A DNA stretch of 64,000 nt from CALKJP01 sp046299555 (GCA_046299555.1 JBKBHS010000002.1:1-64000); one strand, 5' to 3'; shown: positions 33,539 through 42,405, counted from the stretch's first letter. The notes: generated from the letters alone by a model not told the origin. A program made the numbers and translations.

Positions 33539-34705
33539 ATGAATTTAATTGAAGTTAAGACAAAACAAGATATAGCCGATTTTCATAAAGTTCCATTTTT
33601 TATTTACAAAGACGATAAAAATTGGATTCCTCATTTAAAACAAGATGTTGAAAAAGTATTTGACTCGAAGAAAAACAAGTTATTTTCAGAAGGCGGAAAG
33701 GCAATACGTTGGATTTTAAAAGATAAAAACGGAGCATTAATCGGAAGAGTTGCTGCATTTGTAAATCCTAAAACAGCATATACCTTTAAGCAACCAACAG
33801 GTGGTATGGGTTTTTTTGAATGTATAAATGATGAAAAAGCAGCTTTTATATTATTTGATGCTTGTAAAGAATGGTTGAAAAATCAGGGCATGGAAGCCAT
33901 GGATGGACCTATAAATTTTGGAGAAAAAAACATGTTTTGGGGATTATTGGTCGAAAATTTTACCGATATAAATTCATACGGAATGAATTATAATTTGCCA
34001 TATTATCGAAATTTATTTGAAAAGTATGGCTTTCAAACCTATTATGAGCAATGGATGTACAAGCGTGATTTAAGTATAACGGCTCAACCTATTTTTCATA
34101 GAAAATACAATCAGCTGAAAGACGACCCCGATTATGAGGTTACTAATATTAGAGGAATGTCGCTCGAAAAAGTAGCAGAAGATTTTAGAGAAGTATATAA
34201 TTCAGCATGGGGCAAACACGATGGTTTTAAAGAATTAAGCAGAGAGGCCGCTATTAAAATTATGAAGGCCATGAAACCTGCATTAGACAGAGATATAGTA
34301 GTTTTTGTTTACTATAAGAAAAAGCCAATAGCATTTTGGGTTAATATTCCGGAGCTGAATCAAATTTTCAGATATGTAAATGGGAATTTGAACTGGTTGG
34401 GAAAACTAAAATTTTTATATCATAAATGGCGCCACACGGCAGATATTATGACTGGAATTGTATTTGGCGTTGCCAGAGAATTTCAGGGAAAAGGTATTGA
34501 AGCAGCTATGATTGTTTGGGGCGAACATCATATTGTGCCCATGAAACGTTATAAAACAACTACCATTACCTGGATTGGCGATTTTAATCCAAAAATGATA
34601 AAAGTGTGCGAAAATCTTGGCGCAGAAAAATATCGTACTTTAATAACCTATCGTTATTTATTTGATAGAACTAAACCGTTTGAGCGTTGTCCAATAATTA
34701 CATAG
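33539..34705 (+). CDS. GNAT-like acyltransferase family protein (YghO-like)
   Basis: A 388-residue cytoplasmic protein resembling YghO-type proteins, which look like two tandem GNAT folds. Motifs include VPFFIYKDDKNWIPHL near the N-terminus, GRVAAFVNPK and GGMGFFECI (first fold), DGPINFGEKNMFWGLLVENF, and FGVAREFQGKGIEAAMI (about 320-336), where R-x-x-G-K-G resembles the acetyl-CoA-binding loop of GNAT enzymes. Natural substrate unknown. It is transcribed divergently from the SDR gene and ends 5 bp before a heptad repeat array. Confidence 0.75.
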   Translation: MNLIEVKTKQDIADFHKVPFFIYKDDKNWIPHLKQDVEKVFDSKKNKLFSEGGKAIRWILKDKNGALIGRVAAFVNPKTAYTFKQPTGGMGFFECINDEKAAFILFDACKEWLKNQGMEAMDGPINFGEKNMFWGLLVENFTDINSYGMNYNLPYYRNLFEKYGFQTYYEQWMYKRDLSITAQPIFHRKYNQLKDDPDYEVTNIRGMSLEKVAEDFREVYNSAWGKHDGFKELSREAAIKIMKAMKPALDRDIVVFVYYKKKPIAFWVNIPELNQIFRYVNGNLNWLGKLKFLYHKWRHTADIMTGIVFGVAREFQGKGIEAAMIVWGEHHIVPMKRYKTTTITWIGDFNPKMIKVCENLGAEKYRTLITYRYLFDRTKPFERCPIIT

Positions 34706-34710
34706 TAATA

Positions 34711-34787
34711 GTTATTGGTTATTGGTTATTGGTTATTGGTTATTGGTTATTAGTTATTAGTTATTAGTTATTAGTTATTAGTTATTT
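34711..34787. repeat. Heptad tandem array: 5 x GTTATTG, 5 x GTTATTA, 1 x GTTATTT
   Basis: Eleven contiguous 7-base units without interruption. The first five end in G, the next five in A, the last in T. The final unit contains the stop codon of mnmE (34782-34784, minus strand) and the array begins 5 bp after the stop of the convergent GNAT-like gene, so it fills the whole convergent gap. The ordered G-block and A-block point to slippage expansion. There are no spacers, so it is not a CRISPR. Confidence 0.95.
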
Positions 34788-36191
34788 ACCTATACAAAAC
34801 TTGGAAAATATAGTACCTAATATGTCTTTGTCAACATCAATGGCAGCACCGGTTATTTCTCCTAAATGAAATAATGCTTTTCGTAAATCAAGAGCTAAAA
34901 ATTCACCGGTTATGTGGCTGTCGAGTCCATTTAAAACCATATCCAGCGCTTCCAGCGATTTGTTTAATGCTTCTAAATGTCGTGCATTGGAAACTATGGT
35001 TTGATTATTTTTTAAAATTCCGGTATCAATAAATGAAATTAATCGTTCTTTTAAAAGTTCAATATTAATATGATTTTTAGCAGATATGTAAATAGGTTCA
35101 ATATCTAACTTGAATTTTTCCTTCACACTATCTAATGTTGCAACATCAATTTTATTTCCAACAATTATTATGGGTATATTAATGCTTAATGTTTTTTGTT
35201 GAATTAGGTTTAAATCTTCTGTTACTAAGTCAACACTATCCGATGAAACATCAAAAATATAAAGCACTAATGCGGCTTTAGAGATTGTTTCGTAGGTTTT
35301 TTCAATACCAATTGCTTCTACTACATCAGAGGTGTTTCTAATACCTGCGGTATCAATAAATCTAAAAATAATACCGTTTAAATTTATTTCTTCTTCAATT
35401 GTGTCGCGTGTTGTTCCAGCTATTTCAGAAACAATAGCTCTATCTTCATTCAACAATGTGTTGAGTAATGTAGATTTTCCAGCATTAGGTTTGCCGATTA
35501 TGGATACAGGCACACCATTTTTAAATACGTTACCGGCAGCAAATGAATCAATTAGTTTTTTAATGCGAGAGCGCAAGTTCTCTATCAAATTTCTTAATTC
35601 ATTGCGATTGGCAAATTCAACATCTTCTTCCGAAAAATCCAGCTCTAATTCTATTAAAGCAGCAAAATTTATCAGTTTTTCACGCAGCTCAGCAATATCT
35701 TTTGAAAATCCACCACGCATTTGCTGCATTGCCATTTGGTGCGATGCTTCCGAATCGGAAGCAATTAAATCGGCCACAGCTTCGGCTTGCGATAAATCCA
35801 TTTTACCGTTTAAAAAAGCACGTAATGTAAATTCTCCGGGCATAGCCATACGTGCACCTTTAGCAATTAATAGTTTTAAAATTTGTTGTTGAATATACAC
35901 CGAACCATGACAGGATATTTCCAATGTATCTTCACCGGTATATGAATGTGGATTTTTAAATATGGAAATTAATACTTCGTCAATAATTTTATTGGAATCA
36001 ATAATATCGCCAAAATGTATAGTGTGTGTTTTAGCATTCGATAATTTAAAATTGTTTTTACTCTTTTTTTTTACAAAAATTGCATCACCAATTTCAAATG
36101 CTTTGTTTCCAGATAGGCGAATAACTGCAATAGCCCCCGGACCGGAAGGGGTTGCTAATGCGCATATAGTATCGTTAGATGAATAGCTCAC
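34782..36191 (-). CDS. mnmE: tRNA modification GTPase MnmE
   Basis: With MnmG it installs the 5-carboxymethylaminomethyl group on U34 of certain tRNAs. The 469-residue protein has the N-terminal tetrahydrofolate-binding domain (1-120, with TPSGPGAIAVIRLSG), a helical domain, and an inserted G domain with Walker A GKPNAGKST (233-241), EIAGTTRDTIEE (switch), DTAG and NKID. It ends in the required FCIGK motif with its catalytic cysteine. Its stop codon lies inside the heptad array and its promoter box is at 36228-36235. Confidence 0.97.
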   Translation of the reverse strand: MSYSSNDTICALATPSGPGAIAVIRLSGNKAFEIGDAIFVKKKSKNNFKLSNAKTHTIHFGDIIDSNKIIDEVLISIFKNPHSYTGEDTLEISCHGSVYIQQQILKLLIAKGARMAMPGEFTLRAFLNGKMDLSQAEAVADLIASDSEASHQMAMQQMRGGFSKDIAELREKLINFAALIELELDFSEEDVEFANRNELRNLIENLRSRIKKLIDSFAAGNVFKNGVPVSIIGKPNAGKSTLLNTLLNEDRAIVSEIAGTTRDTIEEEINLNGIIFRFIDTAGIRNTSDVVEAIGIEKTYETISKAALVLYIFDVSSDSVDLVTEDLNLIQQKTLSINIPIIIVGNKIDVATLDSVKEKFKLDIEPIYISAKNHINIELLKERLISFIDTGILKNNQTIVSNARHLEALNKSLEALDMVLNGLDSHITGEFLALDLRKALFHLGEITGAAIDVDKDILGTIFSKFCIGK

Positions 36192-36227
36192 AAAATATTT
36201 TTACAATTTGTTAATAAAGTAATGATG

Positions 36228-36235
36228 CAAAAATA
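36228..36235 (-). promoter_or_regulatory. Bacteroidota -7 promoter box (mnmE)
   Basis: Minus-strand TATTTTTG, matching TAnnTTTG, 37 bp before the mnmE start. No -33 element at the standard distance. Confidence 0.5.
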
Positions 36236-36314
36236 GCTTTTTACTTTGCAATGAGAATTTAAAAAGATTAATTTAGCAACCCATAATTAAAACAACCTTA
36301 TAATATTTTTTTCG

Positions 36315-37232
36315 ATGAGTGTACTAGTTAATAAATTATCAAAAGTTATTGTTCAAGGCTTTACGGGAAGTGAAGGAACTTTCCATGCAGGACAAATGAT
36401 TGAATATGGAACCAATGTAGTAGGAGGAGTAACTCCGGGAAAAGGCGGAACTATGCATTTAGATCGTCCGGTATTTAATACCGTGGAAGAAGCGGTAAAT
36501 AAAACCGGAGCCGATGTTTCAATAATATTTGTGCCACCTGCATTTGCGGCAGATGCTATTATGGAAGCAGCAGATGCAGGAATTAAAGTTATTGTTTGTA
36601 TAACCGAAGGAATACCGGTTAAAGATATGGTTATTGCAAAAGAATATATTAGTACTAAAAATTGCCGTTTAATTGGGCCTAACTGTCCGGGAGTAATTAC
36701 TCCGGGTGAAGCAAAAGTGGGAATTATGCCCGGATTTGTGTTTGTACCCGGTAAAATTGGAGTTGTATCTAAGTCAGGAACCTTAACTTACGAAGCAGCT
36801 GACCAATTAGCTAAAGCCGGTTTAGGTATTTCTACAGCAATAGGTATAGGGGGAGACCCTATTATTGGAACTACTACACGTGAGGCAGTTGAATTATTAA
36901 TGAAAGACCCTGCAACCGAAGGTATTGTAATGATAGGTGAAATAGGTGGTAATTTAGAAGCAGAAGCTGCTCGTTGGATTAAAGATAATGGAACAAAACC
37001 CGTAGTTGGTTTTATTGCAGGACAAACAGCTCCTCCCGGACGTAGAATGGGACATGCAGGCGCCATTGTGGGTGGTGCTGACGATACAGCTGCTGCCAAA
37101 ATGAAAATTATGGCAGAGTGCGGAATTAACGTAGTTGCTTCTCCTGCTGATATAGGTAAAACTATGGCCGAAGCTATTGCTAAAAAAGAGCGTGTAGCAA
37201 GTCCACACCATTATTCAAATAGAGTCGATTAA
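36315..37232 (+). CDS. sucD: Succinyl-CoA ligase, alpha subunit
   Basis: A TCA-cycle enzyme subunit that carries CoA binding and the phosphorylated histidine. The 305-residue protein has GFTGSEGTFHAGQMIEYG (CoA-binding Rossmann start), GPNCPGVITPGE, SKSGTLTYE and GRRMGHAGAIVGG, with His247 as the phosphohistidine. It is slightly longer than most SucD proteins through a C-terminal tail (KKERVASPHHYSN). The beta subunit gene is not adjacent. It ends ahead of a strong palindromic terminator. Confidence 0.97.
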   Translation: MSVLVNKLSKVIVQGFTGSEGTFHAGQMIEYGTNVVGGVTPGKGGTMHLDRPVFNTVEEAVNKTGADVSIIFVPPAFAADAIMEAADAGIKVIVCITEGIPVKDMVIAKEYISTKNCRLIGPNCPGVITPGEAKVGIMPGFVFVPGKIGVVSKSGTLTYEAADQLAKAGLGISTAIGIGGDPIIGTTTREAVELLMKDPATEGIVMIGEIGGNLEAEAARWIKDNGTKPVVGFIAGQTAPPGRRMGHAGAIVGGADDTAAAKMKIMAECGINVVASPADIGKTMAEAIAKKERVASPHHYSNRVD

Positions 37233-37252
37233 TTTTCTTATTTTCATAACTA

Positions 37253-37288
37253 AAAAAAAATCCCTCCGAATTCGGAGGGATTTTTTTT
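37253..37288. terminator. Bidirectional terminator
   Basis: Perfect palindrome TCCCTCCGAATTCGGAGGGA (37261-37280) flanked by eight A on the left and eight T on the right, between the convergent sucD and DUF4412 genes. Confidence 0.95.
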
Positions 37289-37304
37289 AGCATAGTTTAT
37301 TTAT

Positions 37305-37985
37305 TTATTGACCACCAAACATTTTTTGTAATTCTTCTTGAGTTACTTCTTTATAATCGCTAGGAATTTTAAATTTACTATCATCTACTTTGCCAAGTTT
37401 TACACTTTTTGCCGTTACCAACATTTTTAAACCATTTTGGCTGGCTTGATATTCTAATGGAAATCCGTTTAAACCTTTAAATTGATTATTGGTACTTGTA
37501 CCATTACTTGGAATTTCATCAGTATAAAAAACAGCAAGTTCTTCTCCTTCATCGGTAACAGCAATAGCTTTTTTACATTTATAACCTGCTATTTCTTTAG
37601 TTTCATCGGTATATTTAATAGTAGGAGCTTTTGCATTACCATCGTTACGTTGTTTTTCAATTTCTTCTTTTGTCATTTTTAATGCCATTTTTTGTCCCAT
37701 TATATCCATTAAGGTTACAACATTTCCTGTTTTATTATCGGCTATAGTAGTAGTTTTCATCATACCCATATCCATTTCCATTCTGGATTTATCGCCTTTA
37801 ATAGAAATAGTCATTTCTCTACCTTGTAACATGGATGCAGAGGCAGGGTCTAATCCGGCTTCATCAAAATTTAAACTATATACTATTGTTCCTTCGAAAG
37901 GCTTTTTGGATTGCCCTAAAGCATTATACCCTGTAATGCTTGTTAAAATAGCAACAAAGGTTAGATTTAATAAAAGTTTTTTCAT
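37305..37985 (-). CDS. DUF4412 exported protein
   Basis: A 226-residue exported protein with a signal peptide (cleavage near ALGQ) and the DUF4412 layout: FEGTIVYSLNF near the N-terminus, GDKSRMEMDMGMM, GYKCKKAIAV with a conserved cysteine, VFYTDEIP, and a C-terminal IPSDYKEVTQEEL. The fold resembles LolA/LolB-type periplasmic proteins in strand pattern, but no function is established. It has its own -7 box, and a diverged lipoprotein relative lies just upstream on the same strand. Confidence 0.85.
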   Translation of the reverse strand: MKKLLLNLTFVAILTSITGYNALGQSKKPFEGTIVYSLNFDEAGLDPASASMLQGREMTISIKGDKSRMEMDMGMMKTTTIADNKTGNVVTLMDIMGQKMALKMTKEEIEKQRNDGNAKAPTIKYTDETKEIAGYKCKKAIAVTDEGEELAVFYTDEIPSNGTSTNNQFKGLNGFPLEYQASQNGLKMLVTAKSVKLGKVDDSKFKIPSDYKEVTQEELQKMFGGQ

Positions 37986-38013
37986 TGTTTTTTGTTATTA
38001 AATTTTAAGCTTA

Positions 38014-38021
38014 CAAAAATA
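38014..38021 (-). promoter_or_regulatory. Bacteroidota -7 promoter box (DUF4412 gene)
   Basis: Minus-strand TATTTTTG, matching TAnnTTTG, 29 bp before the start codon. Confidence 0.5.
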
Positions 38022-38027
38022 GTATCA

Positions 38028-38732
38028 TTAATTAAAATTTAGCAGAAGATTGTCCATTTCTTCTTTGGTAATTATTTTATAATCCTTAGGCAAAATAAAT
38101 AAACTATCATCAACTTCTTCTTTAATTACTACAGGATTAGTTAAGTGCATTTCAATGTTGTACATTTTAATAGGGTAGTCCATAAGCATCCCATTTATTG
38201 CCTTGTAAGGATTAGCCCAATTGGGATTTTTAATATCTAAATCTTCGGTATAATAAATAGTGTAACTTCTATTAGGGATTGAACAGTGTGCAATTGCTTT
38301 TTTGCATAAATAGCCTGCAATAATCGAATCTTCACCGTTAATAAATTCTATATTTTTAATTACGAATTGATCTTCAAATAATCTATCAACTTCTTGTTTA
38401 GAATATTCAATGGCAAATTTTTTATTAAGCATTTTAACCATTTGAATGGCTGTTTCAGTTTCAGGATTTGAAATCATAATAATTTTAAACATGCCCATTC
38501 CTCCTGTTAAATCTAAAGCAACTTTATTATCTTTAAACTTAACTTGCATTTTATTGGGCAATAGTCCTACCAATAAACTATTTTCATCAGAATAGGGGTA
38601 CTCTATATTAAATTCGATAACTCCTTCAGAGATGTATTTTTCGTCTGTTAATTGTCGACAAGAAAAAATGCATATTACAGTCCCTAAAACGAGAATGATT
38701 AAGAAAAATTTATTAAATTTAATATTGAGCAC
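38028..38732 (-). CDS. DUF4412-like lipoprotein, paralogue of the next gene
   Basis: A 234-residue lipoprotein with a lipobox near FSC (Cys about residue 25). It shares the scheme of the downstream DUF4412 protein: GVIEFNIEYPYSDENS, KVALDLTGGMGMF, GYLCKKAIAH, YTIYYTEDLDI, NGMLMDYPI, FILPKDYKIITKEEMDNLL. The same order of motifs and the same cysteine and C-terminal E-E-hydrophobic ending indicate a paralogue, although identity is low. It has a -7 box at 38762-38769. The difference in anchoring (lipid here, soluble next door) is notable. Function unknown. Confidence 0.8.
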   Translation of the reverse strand: MLNIKFNKFFLIILVLGTVICIFSCRQLTDEKYISEGVIEFNIEYPYSDENSLLVGLLPNKMQVKFKDNKVALDLTGGMGMFKIIMISNPETETAIQMVKMLNKKFAIEYSKQEVDRLFEDQFVIKNIEFINGEDSIIAGYLCKKAIAHCSIPNRSYTIYYTEDLDIKNPNWANPYKAINGMLMDYPIKMYNIEMHLTNPVVIKEEVDDSLFILPKDYKIITKEEMDNLLLNFN

Positions 38733-38761
38733 TAAAAAAAGGAAAATTAGTGATAAGCTGA

Positions 38762-38769
38762 CAAATATA
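38762..38769 (-). promoter_or_regulatory. Bacteroidota -7 promoter box (DUF4412-like lipoprotein)
   Basis: Minus-strand TATATTTG, matching TAnnTTTG, 30 bp before the start codon. Confidence 0.55.
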
Positions 38770-38837
38770 TTATTTTTTTAATATATGTCGATTAATGCTA
38801 AAAAATACTTGATAAAACATGCTTAAAATGCGATTTT

Positions 38838-39902
38838 TTAATTTAATGGTTTAAAGAATCTATTCCAGCGGATCTTTTTTAATCCACTTTTATTTTTGTT
38901 AATGGAAAATAAAACAAACCATGCTTTTCCAACAATATGGTCTTCTGGAACAAAACCCCAAAATCTGGAATCGGATGAATAGTGTCGGTTATCGCCTAAA
39001 ACAAAGTAGTAATTTTTTTTAATGATGTATTGATTTGTTTGTTGATTATTGATAAAGATGCTATCGTTTATAACATCTAATTCGTTGTTTTCAAAATCAG
39101 TGATTATTTTTCGGTAAAAAGCTAAGTTATCTACACTTAATAAGATGGTATCGCCTGCAGCCGGAATAATTATGGGGCCATAATAATCTGTGTTCCAACG
39201 AATGCTATCGCTATAAGGAAATAAGTAATCGTAATAGTTTTCTTTTTTTTCAGTAAATTCAATAACATCGATAATATGTTCTTTTTTACGTAGTTCATCC
39301 GCCATGTTTTTACTAAGCGCTACTCTGTAATCACCTTTGTTAGAAACTGCGCCTCCGTCATATATTTCTAATTCATCAAAAATTTCCTGCGAAATTCCGG
39401 CTGTATCTGTTTTTACGTGATAGTTAAATTCAACTAATTCAGGCTGTGGCAAGGTATCATTATTTACTATTACAAGTTTATGGTGAATTAATAAGGTGTC
39501 GCCAGGTAATGCAACACATCGTTTTACAAAATGGGTTCGATGATCAATAGGTATGTCAATTTCGAGAGGATAATTAAATACAATAATGTCGTTACGTTTA
39601 ATTTCGGTAAAACCCGGTAATCTAAAATAAGGGAGCTGAATTAACTTATGGTATGCCGGAGTGTTTTCGGTAAATGGAATTTTTTGATGAGAAAATGGAA
39701 ACGATAGGGGGGTAATTGGGAAACGTGCACCATAATGTATTTTGCTAACCATTATAAAATCGCCAACTTGCATGGTTTTTTCCATCGAGGAAGTTGGAAT
39801 TGTAAATGCTTCAACAACAAATAAACGTAGTAATAAAACAATTATGATAGCTGTAAAAAAAGCTTCAATCCATTCTCGTATATAAGATTTTTTTTTAGCC
39901 AT
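38838..39902 (-). CDS. lepB: Signal peptidase I (second of tandem pair)
   Basis: An inner-membrane serine protease that removes signal peptides. The 354-residue protein has one N-terminal helix (about 15-32), then TIPTSSMEKTM with catalytic Ser39, and HFVKRCVALPGD with catalytic Lys127. A large insertion of about 150 residues, usual in Bacteroidota LepB, precedes the C-terminal box GDNRHYSSDSRFWGFVPEDHIVGKA. It lacks the extra N-terminal membrane domain of its 507-residue neighbour. A hairpin separates the two genes. Confidence 0.93.
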   Translation of the reverse strand: MAKKKSYIREWIEAFFTAIIIVLLLRLFVVEAFTIPTSSMEKTMQVGDFIMVSKIHYGARFPITPLSFPFSHQKIPFTENTPAYHKLIQLPYFRLPGFTEIKRNDIIVFNYPLEIDIPIDHRTHFVKRCVALPGDTLLIHHKLVIVNNDTLPQPELVEFNYHVKTDTAGISQEIFDELEIYDGGAVSNKGDYRVALSKNMADELRKKEHIIDVIEFTEKKENYYDYLFPYSDSIRWNTDYYGPIIIPAAGDTILLSVDNLAFYRKIITDFENNELDVINDSIFINNQQTNQYIIKKNYYFVLGDNRHYSSDSRFWGFVPEDHIVGKAWFVLFSINKNKSGLKKIRWNRFFKPLN

Positions 39903-39913
39903 TAGAATATTAA

Positions 39914-39947
39914 AAGCGAGTAAAACGTTTTCCTTTTTTACTCGCTT
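39914..39947. terminator. Hairpin between the two lepB genes
   Basis: Stem AAGCGAGTAAAA / TTTTACTCGCTT (12 bp) with a 10-base loop and T/A-rich flanks. It may attenuate transcription from the first lepB into the second. Confidence 0.65.
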
Positions 39948-39968
39948 AAATTTTTTTAGTTTCTTAAA

Positions 39969-41492
39969 TCATTTATGAATAAAACTAAATAGGCGTTTCC
40001 AGCGAATTTTTTCAGGTAAAGATTTGTTAGCATCTAACGACAACCATATAAATACGGCTTTACCTACTATATGGTCTTCGGGTACAAAACCCCAAAAGCG
40101 CGAATCGGCTGAATTATGTCGATTGTCTCCCATCATAAAATAATAATCCATTTTAAAGGTGTATTGGTTGGTTTCTACACCATTAATAAAAATTTTACCG
40201 TTTTCTTCTGTTAATTCGTTCCCTTCGTAAATGGTAATACAGCGCTTGTATAATATTAAATTTTCTTTAGTAAGAGGTATAGTTGCGCCTTTTTTAGGTA
40301 TCCATAGCGGACCAAAATTATCTTCGTTCCAGTAAAAATCTGGATGATTAGGAAAAATATGCAAAATTCTGCGTTTATCTCTTTGTCCTTTTGGAGTAAT
40401 ATTGGGTTGAACACTTTTTATAAAATCATATTTTTTTAATTGATTAACCGCCTCTTCAGTTAACATAACTATAAAGGTATTGGGTCCGGATGTATCCGGA
40501 TAAATAGGGTCAGTAATATTTAAACGTTCTAATAAGTTTTTACTAAGCATGCTTCCATCGGTAGTAACTTTATACGAAAATTGATGTTTTTCAGGCAAGC
40601 CTGCATCTTTTCCATTGATAAAAACTTTTTGATTGATAATTTCGATGGTATCACCGGCTATTCCAATACATCTTTTAATATAATTTTCGCGTTTATCAAC
40701 GGGGCGTGCCGTTACATCAAATTGTTGATATATTAAATCTCTTCCATAATCTCTTACCAACTGATAATAACTTTGATCTTGATGTTGTAAAACAACGGTA
40801 TCACCTTCCGGATAGTTAAAAACAACAATATCATTATTTTTTATTTTTTCTAATGCGGGTAGCCTAAAATAAGGGAGTTTAATCCATTCCAGATAAGAAG
40901 GAGTTTTTTCGGTAAGCGGCAATGTGTGGTGGGCAAATGGGAACGAGATAGGTGTATTGGGAAATTTGGCACCATAACTCATTTTGCTTACAAATAAATA
41001 ATCGCCAACCAACAAAGTTTTTTCCATTGATGATGTAGGAATGGTAAAAGCTTCTAAATAAAATCCCCTAATTAATGTGGCAGCAACAATTGCAAAAGCT
41101 AAGGCATCGGCCCATTCTCTGAGCGTAGATTTTTTATATTTTTTTGCTTCATCAGGGCCAATCCATTGAGGATTTTCTTTATAATAAATGTAAGGCAAAT
41201 AAATTGGAGTGGCAGCAGCACCTAAGATGTGTTGATAAAAACGCAAATAGCCAAAACATTTTAAAAATTCAACAATAATTCCTAAAAAAACAATTAAACC
41301 AACAAACGGAATGTAATAAATAATTACCCACCATTTGGGTCGTTTTACCATTTGAATAGCTTTGTAAGGTCCTAAAAATGGAATCCAAATTTCATAGCCT
41401 TTGCCACCGGCTTTATCAATTAGTTTTTGTAAAATAAATTTTCCAACTAAAAAATGTAAAATAAGGTAAATAACAAATAAATATGCCGACAT
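39969..41492 (-). CDS. lepB: Signal peptidase I with N-terminal DUF5684-like membrane domain
   Basis: A 507-residue signal peptidase. Residues 1-110 hold three membrane segments of a DUF5684-like type (WIPFLGPYKAIQMVKRPKWW, then PFVGLIVFLGIIVEFLKCFG), absent from the downstream copy. The protease part has TIPTSSMEKTL with Ser155, YIKRCIGIAGD with Lys273 and GDNRHNSADSRFWGFVPEDHIVGKA near the C-terminus. Both copies keep their catalytic dyad, so both are probably active. The rpsF promoter region lies upstream on the other strand. Confidence 0.93.
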   Translation of the reverse strand: MSAYLFVIYLILHFLVGKFILQKLIDKAGGKGYEIWIPFLGPYKAIQMVKRPKWWVIIYYIPFVGLIVFLGIIVEFLKCFGYLRFYQHILGAAATPIYLPYIYYKENPQWIGPDEAKKYKKSTLREWADALAFAIVAATLIRGFYLEAFTIPTSSMEKTLLVGDYLFVSKMSYGAKFPNTPISFPFAHHTLPLTEKTPSYLEWIKLPYFRLPALEKIKNNDIVVFNYPEGDTVVLQHQDQSYYQLVRDYGRDLIYQQFDVTARPVDKRENYIKRCIGIAGDTIEIINQKVFINGKDAGLPEKHQFSYKVTTDGSMLSKNLLERLNITDPIYPDTSGPNTFIVMLTEEAVNQLKKYDFIKSVQPNITPKGQRDKRRILHIFPNHPDFYWNEDNFGPLWIPKKGATIPLTKENLILYKRCITIYEGNELTEENGKIFINGVETNQYTFKMDYYFMMGDNRHNSADSRFWGFVPEDHIVGKAVFIWLSLDANKSLPEKIRWKRLFSFIHK

Positions 41493-41697
41493 AAATAATG
41501 AATGATAAATTTTATTTTTAATTTTTTCAGGCGGTAAAAGTACAATTTAAAATAGAATTTTAATGACATTAAAAGTTACATAGGTATGTTATTGTTTGTT
41601 AATTGAGTTTTGAATAATAATGATTAAAAAAAGCTCTTTAAAATTGCTAATTTCATTTTATATTATTTTTTACCAATCAAAATCTGTTTTGTAAATA

Positions 41698-41728
41698 TTT
41701 GGTATTAATTTGATAATTATTATCTTTG
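41698..41728 (+). promoter_or_regulatory. Consensus promoter of rpsF-rpsR-rplI
   Basis: TTTG (41698-41701), 19 bp, TATCTTTG (41721-41728): a full match to the Bacteroidota -33/-7 consensus. It lies 43 bp before the rpsF start. Confidence 0.85.
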
Positions 41729-41771
41729 CCGTCCTTTAAAACAAATGTTTAACAATTAATTAAAAAACAAA

Positions 41772-42113
41772 ATGTTGAATCGTTACGAAACCGTTTTCAT
41801 TATGACTCCCGTTTTGTCTGAAGAGCAGACAAAGGAAGCGGTAAACAAATTTAAAACGCTGCTAAAAGAAAGTGGCGCTAAAATAGTACACGAAGAGCAC
41901 TGGGGGCTTCGTAAATTGGCCTATCCTATTCAGAAAAAAACCACCGGTTTTTATCATCTGTTAGAGTTTGAAGCCGAAGGAAAAGTTATTAATGATTTAG
42001 AAGTAAACTACAGACGTGATGAGCGTATTTTACGTTACATTACTGTAGTTCTTGACAAGCATGCAATTGCTTACAACGAAAAAAAACGTAGTAAAGCAAC
42101 TGCCACAAAGTAA
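41772..42113 (+). CDS. rpsF: 30S ribosomal protein bS6
   Basis: A 113-residue ribosomal protein that pairs with bS18 on the 30S platform. It shows the family pattern NRYETVFIMTPVLSEEQ, HEEHWGLRKLAYPIQKKTTGFYHL and NYRRDERILRYITV. It is first of three genes under one consensus promoter. Its start has no Shine-Dalgarno sequence, as usual in this phylum. Confidence 0.98.
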   Translation: MLNRYETVFIMTPVLSEEQTKEAVNKFKTLLKESGAKIVHEEHWGLRKLAYPIQKKTTGFYHLLEFEAEGKVINDLEVNYRRDERILRYITVVLDKHAIAYNEKKRSKATATK

Positions 42114-42139
42114 TTATTAACTTTTAAAACCTATTTTAA

Positions 42140-42400
42140 ATGAGTACAGAAATTAGATACTTAAATCCTCCAGCTGCAGAGGTTAAAAAGAAAAAATATT
42201 GCCGTTTTAAAAAATCAGGCATCAAATATATTGACTACAAAGACGCAGATTTTCTTTTAAAATTTGTAAACGAACAAGGTAAAATCCTTCCAAGAAGAGT
42301 TACCGGTACTTCAATTAAATTTCAACGTAAGATTAGTAAAGCTGTAAAGCGTGCACGTCATTTAGCTTTATTACCTTATGTAACTGATTTGTTAAAATAA
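42140..42400 (+). CDS. rpsR: 30S ribosomal protein bS18
   Basis: An 86-residue protein with KKKYCRFKKSGIKYIDYKD, GKILPRRVTGTS, KFQRKISKAVKRARHLALLP, the standard bS18 pattern. It binds next to bS6. In Bacteroidota structural work bS18, bS6 and bS21 form the pocket that sequesters the 16S 3' tail. The gene has no Shine-Dalgarno sequence. No ssb gene intervenes, unlike in many other phyla. Confidence 0.98.
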   Translation: MSTEIRYLNPPAAEVKKKKYCRFKKSGIKYIDYKDADFLLKFVNEQGKILPRRVTGTSIKFQRKISKAVKRARHLALLPYVTDLLK

Positions 42401-42405
42401 TTCAC

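Noticed and set aside
34711..34787. CRISPR array
   Set aside because: The 7-bp units are contiguous without spacers; no cas genes are present.
35332..35892. 186-codon plus-strand frame antisense to mnmE
   Set aside because: Shadow of a well-conserved gene; no recognisable motifs and no promoter.
36788..37211. Two minus-strand frames antisense to sucD
   Set aside because: Shadows of a highly conserved gene with matching length constraint from its codon pattern.
41493..41771. tRNA or small RNA in the 279-bp gap before rpsF
   Set aside because: No tRNA-like cloverleaf arms are visible; the gap is explained by AT-rich promoter sequence for the ribosomal operon.
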